From contig JAQNBH010000015.1 of NCBI GenBank assembly GCA_028752905.1, positions 34,516,163-34,580,162 of the forward strand: a DNA stretch of 64,000 bases, given 5' to 3'. The stretch comes from Cladorhizidae sp. MBARI D1340-BT2 (taxonomy: Eukaryota > Porifera > Demospongiae > Poecilosclerida > Cladorhizidae). Position numbers and translations under genes: made by a program. Of this stretch, positions 36,678 through 47,644 are shown in pieces (the stretch's first letter is position 1; each line of letters begins with the position of its first letter). Under the pieces are notes generated by a model. The model saw nothing but the letters and a program-made list of their open reading frames with translations, ran no database searches and was not told the origin of the DNA.

Positions 36678-38032
36678 CCACTCACCGTCATAAGCGTATA
36701 TATACGTCCAAACCACATAATTATCAGGGATAAATCATTAAAAAATCAATCGTTCGGTTGTAAATTAAGATATGAATATTAAAAAATAGCTCAATTCTTG
36801 CTCTACGTACGTGCCGAATATAAGAGCCGTACGGGTTCGGTAACTAAGGTAAAGTAAAATTGAAATCGCTGACCGTTCACTTTTTTATCAAGTTGGAAAT
36901 GACGGTCAGACTAACTTTAGACCAATTTCTTTCTAGGATTCAAGACGACGACTAGGTCCTATCAGAGGACGAAAGTAGCAGCAAGGAAGGTGAAGTAATC
37001 TATTTCTAACTTGGGAAGAGTAGCAATGATCCTGAAATTGTGCTATCGATGGGTGGGAGATACTTTTGGACAAATTTCTGGCGAGAGCGGTGCCGCTTGA
37101 TAGTCTGTTTGGGCGCAGGAGAGTCTAGCAGTGACGAAGAAGACTATGCCAGTGAGTTTTGTTTACTTGCTAGCTAAGTAGCTAGCATGTTCTGGATAGA
37201 ATGGTTTAGCTGTTCTTTCGTGGGACAATCCATATATAAATTCATTAGGTCGAGGAGGCTTTTTGTTTATGTTGACATTATTCTTTTTAGGTATGGTGCA
37301 ACCAACCCCTTCACTGTCACTCTTCCTGATAGCCACTTCTTGTGGAGTTCATACTCCTTCGGTTTATACTCCTTCAAGGCCTGTTGGTCAGCCTAGTCGC
37401 AGAACTAGGGGCAGTAGTATATAGAACTAGGAGAGTCAACTTGCATGTCTGAGTACACGTAGTCAAGTAACTTCCAGTATTCATTTGGATACCTCAATGG
37501 CTTCTTGTACCAGTCATGTTTGATGCTACATACATTGTGTACCAAGTGTTATAAGAAATGAAATGTGAAAATATATATTCCTAGATGGTGTCTATACATT
37601 ATATTGTGGTAGTGTACATTGTGGTAGTGTGGCACAATGATGTCTTCTTGTATGTTGCTGGCCAGTATCTTATCAAGCCTACATCACTGTCTGAGTGGTT
37701 CAAAACATCTGAGTGGCTCAAAACACCTTGATTATATACCATACTAGAGGGGGAAATGAAATATGGCCATATACGTGTGCACGTACATAGATCATATTAC
37801 TACAATTGTTAATTATCTGTGAAACCAGAACTCAAAACTTCTAATTAGATTCATAGCATTGTGGTTTGTTTCTATGGCAACTGTAAGTTACCACAATGTT
37901 GGTCATTATAAGGGCTTTCATGTGAACTATGGTTGCTAAGGACTTCAGTCAACCTTTGCTGAAATAGCATTGCATATGTTTATGCAGGTCAATTTTTGGT
38001 AATTTTTCAAAATAAAGTCAACGGTGAAAGGG
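36677..38032. mobile_element. piggyBac-like non-autonomous element (1.36 kb)
   Basis: Left end CCCACTCACCGT (36677-36688); right end ACGGTGAAAGGG (38021-38032), which is CCCTTTCACCGT on the other strand, so 10 of 12 bases pair. The right end abuts TTAA (38033-38036), the piggyBac target site. The left end does not abut TTAA but the end of duplication copy 1. Acidic fragments inside (SEDESSSKE near 36965, ESSSDEEDYAS at 37119-37151, and a Pro/Ser/Arg-rich segment at 37291-37424), bounded by GT/AG-like sites, resemble the acidic N-terminus of piggyBac transposases. No catalytic domain is present. Confidence 0.68.
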
Positions 38033-38608
38033 TTAAAACGCGTGGGGTTATCTTTGAGGAACGTTGCTTTTGATGACATTAGTGCCAGGTAAAATTCAAC
38101 CGATGGGTGCCGTCCAATGAGAGTCACCTGACCTTCAGGGAATCCGAGGTCAGGTGACATAGATCTGCTGATGCAGGCTAGCTGGTTGGTGACGTCTGCA
38201 GGAACACTGTTGCAACATGCAGAAGGTAGGCACAGATGACGCAGGTGAGCGTCTGTCAAGCGATTGAAACGTTCGTCCTTGTGCCTGAGTTACATGTAAC
38301 CGAGTTAAATTGATTTAGCCAGGCTATGTGAAGTCTGTGTCAAAACTACTTCATTCAGGTGTTAACTTGAGTCTGCCAGCATTATTAGCTGAACAGCAAG
38401 ATGGGGGGGGGGGGGGGGGGATACTCAGAAGGATCTGTGGCTGTGCACTTTCAAGCTTCATAAATTAATGGGTGGAGTTCATAATTCTGGGTGAAAGTTC
38501 ATGTTAATAGTTCTAAATGAATTGATGCGATGTGACGAGGCTGATATTGTGAACAGCTTGAAAGGACGCAATGCAACACAAAGTGATGCGACATTATGGG
38601 AAGACCTC
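38033..38608. repeat. direct duplication, copy 2
   Basis: Starts with TTAA immediately at the piggyBac-like right end and ends at AGACCTC. Contains a poly-G run (38403-38420). On the minus strand it holds a longer open stretch (RLTDAHLRHLCLPSACCNSV … GQVTLIGRHPSVEFYLALMS) that is stopped in copy 1. Confidence 0.92.
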
Positions 38609-38830
38609 ACGACAGGTTGTGGGAAGCAAGTGATACCTCGTTGGAGCTTATAAGACCACAGAACTGTAGACAACATCACAGGGTAACATCAAGGGGTCTC
38701 CCCCACTAAAGGAGCCTTTAATTTGTGGTGTATCATTGAACCTGATCTGACCACAAAAGTTAATCTCTAATTAAGCTCATTATGTATCAATTATTTATAA
38801 TAACACTCTAATTTGCTACTTAAGAGCTAG
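38609..38830. other. EML intron 3 spacer
   Basis: Unique sequence following the duplication. Nothing recognised. Confidence 0.5.
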
Positions 38831-40067
38831 AGCACTTAGCCTTTATTCCTATGAAGGCTGGAGTAGTTAGCCTTGATGAGGCTGGAGCATCTAGCCTTTA
38901 TTCCTGATGAAGGTTGGAGCATCTAGCCTTTATTCCTGATGAAGGCTGGAGCATCTAGCCTTTATTCCTGATGAAGGCTGGAGCATCTAGCCTTTATTCC
39001 TGATGAAGGCTGGAGCATCTAGCCTTTATTCCTGATGGAGCATCTAGCCTTTATTCCTGATGAAGGCTGGAGCATCTAGCCTTTATTCCTGATGAAGGTT
39101 GGAGCATCTAGCCTTTATTCCTGATGGAGCATCTAGCCTTTATTCCTGATGAAGGCTGGAGCATCTAGCCTTTATTCCTGATGAAGGCTGGAGCATCTAG
39201 CCTTTATTCCTGATGAAGGCTGGAGCATCTAGCCTTTATTCCTGATGAAGGCTGGAGCATCTAGCCTTGAAGGCTGGAGCATCTAGCCTTTATTCCTGAT
39301 GAAGGCTGGAGCAGCTGCCTTTATTCCTGATGAAGGCTAGAGCAGCTGCCTTTATTCCTGATGAAGGCTAGAGCAGCTGCCTTTATTCCTGATGAAGGCT
39401 AGAGCAGCTGCTTTTATTCCTGATGAAGGCTAGAGCAGCTGCCTTTATTCCTGATGAAGGCTAGAGCAGCTGCCTTTATTCCTGATGAAGGCTGGAGCAG
39501 CTAGCCTTTATTCCTGATGAAGGCTAGTGCAGCTGCCTTTATTCCTGATGAAGGCTGGAGCAGCTGCCTTTATTCCTGATGAAGGCTGGAGCAGCTGCCT
39601 TTTTTCCTGATGAAGGCTAGAGCAGCTGCCTTTATTCCTGATGAAGGCTAGAGCAGCTGCCTTTATTCCTGATGAAGGCTAGAGCAACTGCCTTTATTCC
39701 TGATGAAGGCTAGAAGAGCAGCTGCCGTTATTCCTGATGAAGGCTAGAGCAGCTGCCTTTATTCCTGATGAAGGCTAGAGCAGCTGCCTTTATTCCTGAT
39801 GAAGGCTAGTGCAGCTGCCTTTATTCCTGATGAAGGCTAGAGCAGCTGCCTTTATTCCTGATGAAGGCTGGAGCAGCTGCCTTTATTCCTGATGAAGGCT
39901 AGAGCAGCTGCCTTTATTCCTGATGAAGGCTAGAGCAGCTGCCTTTATTCCTGATGAAGGCTAGAGCAGCTGTCTTTATTCCTGATGAAGGCTAGAGCAG
40001 CTGCCTTTATTCCTGATGAAGGCTAGAGCGGCTGCCTTTATTCCTGATGAAGGCTAGAGCAGCTGCC
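38831..40067. repeat. satellite array, 31/32-bp unit, about 39 copies, derived from a dispersed element
   Basis: Unit is TTTATTCCTGATGAAGGCTG then GAGCATCTAGCC (first part) or TAGAGCAGCTGCC (second part). Each early unit forms an AGGCTRGA/TCTAGCCT hairpin with GCA loop next to CTGATGA, i.e. the hairpin segment of the dispersed family. The family's tail (GAATGAAATTTAAGTTG…TTGAGAAAGTCG) follows at 40078-40117, so the array grew inside one copy of that element. Confidence 0.93.
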
Positions 40068-40261
40068 TAAATGTCTGAGAATGAAATTTAAGTTGTTTGT
40101 TGAGAAAGTCGTTACAGAATGATTAATAATTGAACCACAAGTCATTCTGATCGCTACCTTTCCCTTCCCTCGCAGCGAAGGATCTGGGGATACGAGCATG
40201 CATGTTAATCTTATTCTGCCGCAGTACAATACCGGTTTCTCTAGATCATATGAATGAACTG

Positions 40262-40432
40262 GTTTTAATGTGCGACAGGATGCTGGCGTTGGGCACGGAG
40301 ACCAGAAGCTGTCTGGGGAACTACATGCTCTCTGTTTGAACCAAGAAGCTGAGCTATCCTCGATTACCAAGAGATGCAGAAGGAGACAAAATCCTGAGTC
40401 TTTACCATCTGCTCCACGTAGAATGAAATGAT
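40262..40432 (+). pseudogene. exon-like ORF, unknown
   Basis: Plus-strand frame after a possible acceptor (GCGACAG, about 40277): DAGVGHGDQKLSGELHALCL, NQEAELSSITKRCRRRQNPE and SLPSAPRRMK, then TGA. Coding-like and unrelated to EML. The overlapping 146-residue minus-strand ORF looks like its shadow. Could be a terminal exon of a transposon gene. Confidence 0.3.
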
Positions 40433-41039
40433 GTGGAGCATGACTTGAAGGCCACACCTCCCTGTGAACCACAAGCAATGCTCTGATACTGCCACTGAGA
40501 TCTTAAAACGACAACACAATAGCAGCATGCATTATAAAAATTGATGTGTTACTTCGAGGATGCCAACGTCTGGTATCGCTGCATGCATTCTCACCCACTT
40601 GGACAGGTACGCAGACAGACACGCCCACCTGATAGCTTCACCCTGCTCTAATAGTGGAGCAGCCACAATGTTGTGTGTGTCTGTGTGCATACTGAAGCTA
40701 ATAGGCTGACAGAAAACATGTTGAATGGTGTAGCTATTTGGCACTTCTCTAGGAAGTGCCAAGCCCTATCTGTGACACCTGAGTCAGGGTTTCATTTTGG
40801 GGGGGGGGGGGTTGAACCTTTTTGCCCCCCCCCCCTTGGAAATTGCCTATCTGTATTGGAGTCGTTCTTTTTTAAATATTAATAATGTTTTATTTTTTAG
40901 CCTTACTATAATTTGGCAGGCAAATGGACCCTGTCATGAGGAAAGGAAGGTGGATGAATAGGTGAGTAGGTTGCTCATCCATCTGCCGCCCGTAGTAATT
41001 TGAAAGGTTCCTCTATCCTGTTTACGAACTGTCCCCGGC
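40433..41039. other. EML intron 3 stretch with MITE fragment
   Basis: At 40784-40851 is CAGGGTTTCATTTTGGGGG, a G-run, TTGAACCTTTTTGCC, a C-run and TTGGAAATTG: one end of the CAGGG MITE family (see 1396 and 2383). The rest is unassigned. Confidence 0.55.
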
Positions 41040-41460
41040 TAAAATGAACCTCTGACCTGTTGAGTTGGAGATGCTATCAATTGCTGCTTTGTCAAGTCGT
41101 GAGAATTGCTGAATATCGAGTGACCTCTGTCTAATCTATTGTACCACTCTATATTGGTGATCGCTGCTTGGCTCCTTCTTAGACTTGCAACAAAATTGGT
41201 TACCTTTAGCTGAAGCTTCCATCTCCGCTACCAACAGACAGCTGCAGTCCATTCTCACCAGCATGGTGGTGTGGTGGCACAGGACAAATTAACACATTAC
41301 AACCACATTGGGTATGGAGGTTGTGGGATCATTAGTCAATACAGCACTTACTGAAGTATACTAGACATTTCCTATAGTATACTAGGTACTTCCTGTGGTA
41401 TACTGGACACTTCCTGTAGTATACTAGTCACTTCCTGTAGTAAACTAGACTCTCTACTGG
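41040..41460. mobile_element. dispersed repeat copy A
   Basis: Shares TGTACCACTCTAT(A/G)TTGG, CTGCTTGGCT, ACCAACAGA(C/A)AGCTGCA and CATTCTCACCAGCATG with 62440-62545. Both copies end in a short array of CACTTCCTGTAGTATACTAG units. Family unknown; inferred to be mobile because of the two diverged copies. Confidence 0.65.
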
Positions 41461-41812
41461 CTGTGTACATGTCTTGTTTGTTTTGACAAAATTCCGTAGT
41501 CAACAAAACGGCTGCTTGTTTCTCTTCTCTGAGCTTCCTGCTAGACACCACTCTGCGATGCACCCTTGCTCTCCCGTGAAATCTCTGATAGACCTACCTG
41601 GCTCCTTCCACAGAATTTACCTCACAATGTTTCACCTGGTACACGTAGAAATATCCGGAGACAAACTAATTTCAACCTTCAACGAAGTCTCAGCATCAGA
41701 ATGAATGACTTTTTCGATCGTCAGCTTGGAAATTTACCTCTCAATGTTTCGACTACCTTCATCAGAGATGCTGAGAGACTCGCGTGAGTATATATATATA
41801 ACTAGGTATCCA
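41461..41812. other. EML intron 3 stretch with dispersed-family motif
   Basis: At 41740-41765 the minus strand reads CTGATGAAGGTAGTCGAAAC, then ATTGAGAGGTAAATTTCC, another copy of the CTGATGA/GAAAC family with a shortened hairpin. No gene assigned. Confidence 0.5.
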
Positions 41813-42086
41813 CCATGTGCTGCGAACCACACCTGGCACATGTGCTGCGAATCACACCTGGCACATGTGCTGCGAACCACACCTGGCGCGTGTGCTGCGA
41901 ACCACACCTGGCACGTACCTGGCATGTACTTGGCACGTATGCTGCGAACCACACCTGGCGCGTGTGCTGCGAACCACACCTGGCACGTACCTGGCATGTA
42001 CTTGGCACGTATGCTGCGAACCACACCTGGCATGTGTGCTGCAAACCACACCTGGCACATGTGCTGCGAACCACACCTGGCACATA
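41813..42086. repeat. minisatellite, 25-65 bp nested unit
   Basis: Core GTGCTGCGAACCACACCTGG with CACATGT or CACGTACCTGGCATGTACTT linkers. All plus frames and several minus frames are stop-free, giving false Cys/His-rich ORFs of 77-190 codons. Confidence 0.92.
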
Positions 42087-42360
42087 CAATGTGTGCAACA
42101 GGATGTGGTAGCAATGATGAGGGTTTAATATATATAATATATTTATTAAATCAACAACAGGATGTGGTAGCAATGAGGGTTATAATAATATGTATATTTA
42201 TTAAATTAACAACAGGATGTGGTAGCAATGATGAGGGTTATATTATTAAATTAACAACAAACAACATCCTGTAGCAATGATGAGGGTTATAATATATTAT
42301 ATCAACAACAGGATGTGGTAGCAATGATGAGGGTTATAATAATAATATATATCTATTAAA
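42087..42360. repeat. minisatellite, about 55-60 bp unit, 5 copies
   Basis: Repeated CAACAGGATGTGGTAGCAAT then GATGAGGGTTATAATA and an AT-rich linker (TATTTATTAAATCAA). Confidence 0.88.
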
Positions 42361-42672
42361 TCAACAACATGAACAAATCAACCAACATGAACATAATTAA
42401 CAACAAAACATTTACTCTTGTGGTTGCCATGGCTACAACTTTATGGAAGGTGCACTTGCAGAGGAAAGGATGCAATGTCAGTAATTTCTTTTGTAGCATT
42501 GGTTTCCCCGCTAAACACAACCTTGTTTTTGTCAACATTCGTGTGGTTTTCATTGGTTCAGGTTGTATTTTTTTGACTGCCACGCCCATGCTAATTACAT
42601 AACAATCTTGAAGGTGTGGATAGAATTGTTGTAAGATTGACTGTTGTTGTTGTTGTTGTGGTTGTTGTCTAG
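42361..42672. other. EML intron 3, 3' end
   Basis: Unique sequence with a (TTG)n run at 42642-42668 just before the exon 4 acceptor TCTAG (42668-42672). Confidence 0.6.
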
Positions 42673-42800
42673 GTGAAGTGCAGTCCGTGATGTGTGCTTC
42701 ATACAATGCCGCCGGAGAGGTTTTCGCGGGCATGCTCAGCGGGGACGTCTACAAGTGGAAGGACCACACCCTGCAGTCTGTCATCAGAGGAGCACATGAT
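42673..42800 (+). CDS. EML6: EML5/6-like exon 4: propeller blade 4
   Basis: Completes codon 197 and encodes residues 198-239: EVQSVMCASYNAAGEVFAGM, LSGDVYKWKD and IRGAHD. The GD-[IV]-Y-x-W-K pattern matches EML5/6 (GDIYVWK) at the same position. Donor GAT|GTCAGT; ends in phase 0. Confidence 0.94.
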
Positions 42801-42877
42801 GTCAGTACTGACCGATGAAGCCCATGTTCGCTCATGCACTAGACACGTTTACTTAATGACACGTTTACTTGATGCAG
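42801..42877 (+). other. EML intron 4 (77 bp)
   Basis: The only short intron in the gene. Contains a duplicated (A)CACGTTTACTT(A/G)ATG segment before the acceptor GATGCAG. Confidence 0.9.
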
Positions 42878-43013
42878 GGGGCAATTTACAGCATACACTG
42901 CAGTGCGGACGGCTTTGCTACGGGGTCAAAGGACGGCTGCGTGGGACTATGGGACAAGAACTTTAAGCCCATTGCTAAACTAAAACTGGCCACCTCCAGC
43001 ATTGGGTACAAAG
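42878..43013 (+). CDS. EML6: EML5/6-like exon 5: propeller blade
   Basis: Residues 240-284 plus one base: GAIYSIHCSADGFATGSKDG, CVGLWDKNFKPIAKLKL and IGYK. FATGSKDG and LWD…FKPI match EML5/6 in place. Acceptor GATGCAG, donor AAAG|GTCAGC. Confidence 0.95.
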
Positions 43014-43855
43014 GTCAGCTCTTTGGGAGGAGACGGGTGGAGACGGGTGGAGACGGGTGGTGGGGTTGATACTTGCCAAGCATGTTCAGTCTGCCGCAGC
43101 CTTTCCTAGGATACTCCGAGATTACCAGGAGTGTCCTCGGATGTCCTTGGCGAGGGTGACTGACTATCATGTATATACCCCCAGAATAAGTTCTGTGGCC
43201 AGGCCTTAGTCTGGGTGCAAATACCAGAGCATTCTAAAGCAAAGGTATTCTAGGGCACCAAGGGTAGGTGCATCCCGGGATAGACCCAGGTGTCGCAAGC
43301 ATCCACGGCTGTCGTATTGGACGCCCCCTTGCCACTGTCAACAAACTCACAGTGATAAGATTACGCAAATAAGTGGCTCAAAATACATATTTAGTATCCT
43401 ATTCTAAAGCAGCTTAGATGTTTTGGGTCAGGCTGGTATCGATTACGATATTGACTGTAATCGATTACACTTTTTTCAGTCATCTTAATTAAATCAAGAT
43501 TTTTTTTTACATATGTAGTTGTAATCCATCATAATCAGGAGTAGAAACAGTCGTCATCGCCAGATTATATCTGATTATACGAATATCATATTTTGCTTCT
43601 AGTCACAAAAGTAATTTAAAGTAATTTCAATACTTCAAACACAACTAAAGGGAAGTGGGTTGAACTTACAGGAAATGAAAAATGTGGCAAGTGTTACTAA
43701 CCAGCTGTCACTTTCCTCTGAGCTTATATGGAATAAGCACTCTGCTTGTTTGGCCGGCAGTGTTTGGCCGGCAGTGGTATTTGTTGCCAGTCATGTTTGC
43801 AAGTACATAGTCGAAACATTCTTCCCTTTGAGAACACAGTGATTTTCGGTTACAT
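43014..43855. other. EML intron 5, 5' part
   Basis: A GGAGACGGGT triplication lies at 43026-43060. The rest is unique and unassigned. Confidence 0.45.
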
Positions 43856-44886
43856 GATAGAGAGCCCCAGTGAAAGAATGTTTTCTATCAGTGGGAGGGA
43901 TATTAGAGGGCCCCTAGTGAAAGAATGTTCTCTATCAGTGGGAGGGATATTAGAGGGCCCCCAGTGAAAGAATGTTCTCTATCAGTTGGAGGGATATTAG
44001 AGGGCCCCTAGTGAAAGAATGTTCTCTATCAGTGGGAGGGATATTAGAGGGCCCCTAGTGAAAGAATGTTCTCTATCAGTGGGAGGGATATTAGAGGGCC
44101 CCTAGTGAAAGAATGTTCTCTATCAGTGGGAGGGATATTAGAGGGCCCCTAGTGAAAGAATGTTCTCTATCAGTGGGAGGGATATTAGAGAGCTCCCAGT
44201 GAAAGAATGTTCTCTATCAGTGGGAGGGATATTAGAGGGCCCCCAGTGAAAGAATGTTCTCTATCAGTGGGAGGGATATTAGAGAGCTCCCAGTGAAAGA
44301 ATGTTCTCTATCAGTGGGAGGGATATTAGAGAGCCCCAGTGAAAGAATGTTCTCTATCAGTGGGAGGGATATTAGAGGGCCCCCAGTGAAAGAATGTTCT
44401 CTATCAGTGGGAGGGATATTAGAGGGCCCCTAGTGAAAGAATGTTCTCTATCAGTGGGAGGGATATTAGAGAGCTCCCAGTGAAAGAATGTTCTCTATCA
44501 GTGGGAGGGATATTAGAGGGCCCCTAGTGAAGGAATGTTCTCTATCAGTGGGAGGGATATTAGAGGGCTCCCAGTGAAAGAATGTTCTCTATCAGTGGGA
44601 GGGATATTAGAGGGCCCCTAGTGAAAGAATGTTCTCTATCAGTGGGAGGGATATTAGAGAGCTCCCAGTGAAAGAATGTTCTCTATCAGTGGGAGGGATA
44701 TTAGAGAGCTCCTAGTGAAAGAATGTTCTCTATCAGTGGGAGGGATATTAGAGAGCTCCTAGTGAAAGAATGTTCTCTATTAGTGGGAGGGATATTAGAG
44801 GGCCCCCAGTGAAAGAATGTTCTCTATCAGTGGGAGGGATATTAAAGGGCTCCCAGTGAAAGAATGTTCTCAATCAGTGGGCGGGA
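43856..44886. repeat. satellite array, 47-bp unit, about 22 copies
   Basis: Unit is GTGAAAGAATGTTCTCTATC, AGTGGGAGGGATATTAGAG, then GGCCCCTA or AGCTCCCA. Two end-variants (GGGCCCCTA and GAGCTCCCA, both near-palindromic) alternate irregularly. CTAG occurs in the first variant. Confidence 0.95.
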
Positions 44887-45279
44887 TATTTGGACCTGAT
44901 GGTACCATGTTGGCGGACCAAACACTTCCTTCTCTGAGATTGCCGAATGTGCAAGGGGTGTGAACATAGCTGGGCTGTCCCGAAGAAGCCAAGAAGCTGG
45001 TTTTTCTGCATGAAGTTATCTCAAGTGAGGAGTATTGCAAATATTCCACCATTAGCTTGTTTTGGTTTGTCAAGGGTGAAGACAATTTGAGGTTCTTGTC
45101 ATAACATTGATCTGGTTTTGTAACTGATTCAGTTGCCCCCAGTGCAATGTGCTCATTGCTGACAGCCTCACTGTTTATAGTAATCAGTTTCTTGTGGATT
45201 TGTAAGGCTTGCACCCGCCCACGCAGTGTTGCTTTTGATCTTGACTCATTGAAGGTTGGTGAACTGTTGATAGTGACCT
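44866..45279 (-). pseudogene. exon-like minus-strand ORF nested in EML intron 5, unknown
   Basis: After a good acceptor (ACCTAG on the minus strand, complement of about 45280-45285) an open frame of about 137 codons reads VTINSSPTFNESRSKATLRG, RVQALQIHKKLITINSEAVS, …LTNQNKLMVEYLQYSSLEIT… and FGNLREGSVWSANMVPSG, ending where the 47-bp array begins. Composition is protein-like throughout. Unrelated to EML and not recognised. Could be a nested gene's exon or a transposon remnant truncated by the array. Confidence 0.42.
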
Positions 45280-45285
45280 AGGTTA

Positions 45286-45477
45286 CTGGTGCCCTCTGTT
45301 CCACTAGTAGTTGATGGTTTCTAATCAATGCTGTGCAACTGCTTAGTTGATGGTTTCTAATCAATGCTGTCATAATATTGCAGTGAATCAGATATAATTG
45401 GGGTAGAAATTGACCTTTGACCTCACTACTAGCACACGAGAATGGACAGTAACAGCAGCAAAGTTTTCAATAAGGCT
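45286..45477. other. EML intron 5 spacer
   Basis: Contains a doubled 'agttgatggtttctaatcaatgctg' segment near 45307 and 45353. No gene. Confidence 0.5.
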
Positions 45478-45910
45478 AGTAGCAGGTGAAGGAAGAGAAA
45501 GGTGCTGGAGGGCTATAGTAGCAACTAGCTCTAGCTAACACTAGTTATAGTAGTATAGTTATAGTAGTAGTTATAGGTAGGAGGTGAAGGAAGAGAAAGG
45601 TGCTGGAGATCTATAGCTAGCAACTAGCTCTAGCTGTTATAGTAGTATAGTTATAGGTAGGAGGTGAAGAGAGAGAAAGGTGCTGGAGATCTATAGCTAG
45701 CAACTAGCTCTAGCTAACGCTTGTTATAGTAGTAGTTATAGGTAGGAGGTGAAGGTACTTGAGGTCTATAGCTAGCAACTAGCTCTAGCTAACACTTGTT
45801 ATAGTAGTATAGTTATAGTAGTATAGTTATAGGTAGGAGGTGAAGGAAGCTGGAGATCTATAGCTAGCAACTAGCTCTAGCTAACACTTGCTATAGTATA
45901 GTTATAGCTA
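45478..45910. repeat. minisatellite, about 85-100 bp unit, 5 copies
   Basis: Unit joins CTATAGCTAGCAACTAGCTC, TAGCTAACACTTGTTATAG, TAGTATAGTTATAG and GTAGGAGGTGAAGG. Very CTAG-rich. Confidence 0.88.
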
Positions 45911-46935
45911 GGGCATTCTTACCTTACCTGCAACCTGCTTCCAAGCATTTCCCTCTCTTATATCCCTGTGAGTTTTTGAGACTTGCCACAAACATGAGTA
46001 GCTTCTTACCAGTTCAATCAGCTTCACCATTCGCTCTCCTAGGCTAGCTAAACTGCCGACGTTGATCACATGCTAGATTCTAGCATTCTGATTGGCCAGA
46101 AGCCGAGTTGCTAATGCTGGGATAGATTTTTTCCCTAATCGAGCGAGCTCACCATTGCATTCCATTCGATTAGGTTTCTGCTGTTGTTGTTGTTCTGTTT
46201 ACAATGTGACGGAACAAAACTAACGAACATAAGAAGTGGATTGCCCAATGGTGAACAAAACCATCCATTTCTAAAATATGGCAATGGTGGTTTCTGGCTG
46301 GGATAATTTTAAACCAGAGGAACTACTCTAAAAATGGGGGGGAAACCCCCACAGACATGCCAACTATACATATATATATATAATCGTCCTTGTGATAGAG
46401 GTATATACTATGATAGACTTCCATTCAGTTAGACCTATACCAATATTGTATCAGTGTAATGTTTCGAGACTAAGATGGCAGACTCAACCAAGTAGTGATA
46501 TACATACTATGTTAATTGCAACAATTTTAGTGAGGGTTTAGATACAATGACCTTCTCAATAATGAACTTGAAATTTACTCCCTCGATGTTTTGCTAGATG
46601 CTCTGGCCTTCATCAGTTGTTTTCTTGTTGTTTATCTTGAGGAATAAATGACAGCTTGAAGTTGGACGTGAAATTGCGTTTTTCTTTATTTCGGAGCTAG
46701 CACGTGCTTTTGCCGGTCAAGGTGAGGGAGGGATCAGTCGAGGAGGAGAGAATTTAGAAGCTGACAGAAGCAGAGTTCAGGCAGCAATGGGAGTGGGGCA
46801 GGCAGGGTGTGGTACCATTGGATAATTGGAGGGTGTGGTAGCACTGAATAATGGGATGGGTTTGATCCCACTGGCCTTCCAATAAACTAATTGAAAATGT
46901 GCAGAGAGAAGCATGTGCAATTTTTGAGATACATT
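45911..46935. other. EML intron 5 unique stretch with dispersed-repeat copy
   Basis: At 46548-46621 is a copy of the dispersed family in minus orientation (ACAATGACCTTCTCAATAAT … TTTACTCCCTCGATGTTTTG, CTAGATGCTCTGGCCTTCAT). Another repetition (ATTGGATAATTGGAGGGTGTGG) near 46815. No gene. Confidence 0.45.
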
Positions 46936-47048
46936 TTTTAAATGAGGAAGTGTGAGATCATAGTAATCTAATCATGAGGAAGTGTGATGTCATAGTAATC
47001 TAATTATGAGGAAGTCTGAGGGCATAGTAATCTAATCATGAGGAAGTG
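46936..47048. repeat. 32-33 bp tandem repeat, 3-4 copies
   Basis: Unit GAGGAAGTGTGAGATCATAG followed by TAATCTAATCAT. Confidence 0.85.
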
Positions 47049-47291
47049 CGAGACTCTTTCATGCAATTATCCCGATGTCATTATAGAACTGCTGGGGAAC
47101 AGAATTCTGGTTAGGTTGTTTTGGGGTTGTCTTGGATATATACTCGACCTGCAGTCTCTACAAAGATGGGATTGTTTGATGGATGATTCCATGTGGCGCC
47201 GCCAGCGTAGGATTGGATGCTGGAGTTTATGTGCTTGCTTTTGGGACTCGACACTCCGTCTCTGCATGCAGGAAACGCCTTTGGGATGAGG
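47049..47291 (+). other. unassigned stretch with open frames
   Basis: One plus frame reads SVGLDAGVYVLAFGTRHSVS and ACRKRLWDEATLW and looks coding-like. It is not part of the EML frame and lacks a clear acceptor. Not recognised. Confidence 0.25.
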
Positions 47292-47615
47292 CCACTTTGT
47301 GGACGTGTTTTATAATCGTATTTATAATCGTAATCAACTATACCTTTGTGGATGTGTTTTATAATCCCTGTAATCAACTATACCTTTGTGGATGTGGTTT
47401 TTACCCCCTGTAATCAACTATACCTTTGTGGATGTGTTTTATACCCCCTGTAATCAACTATAACTTTGGTGTTGTGGTATACCCCCTGTAATCAACTATA
47501 ACTTTGGGTGTGTGGTTTATACCCCCTGTAATCAACTATACCTTTGGTGATGTGGTTTATACCCCCTGTAATCAATTATAACTTTGGGTGTGTGGTTTAT
47601 ATCCCGTGTAACCAA
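47292..47615. repeat. minisatellite, about 36-39 bp unit, 8 copies
   Basis: Unit CTGTAATCAACTATACCTTT then GTGGATGTGTTTTATACCCC, with decay toward the right. Confidence 0.9.
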
Positions 47616-47644
47616 TGTATAGAGTGGGGGCTTAGTTAAAGCTA

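Noticed and set aside
36106..38608. LTR retrotransposon (two about 570-bp direct repeats around 1.36 kb)
   Set aside because: Repeats begin at TTAA rather than TG…CA, no primer-binding site or polypurine tract was seen, and the intervening segment has its own piggyBac-type inverted ends.
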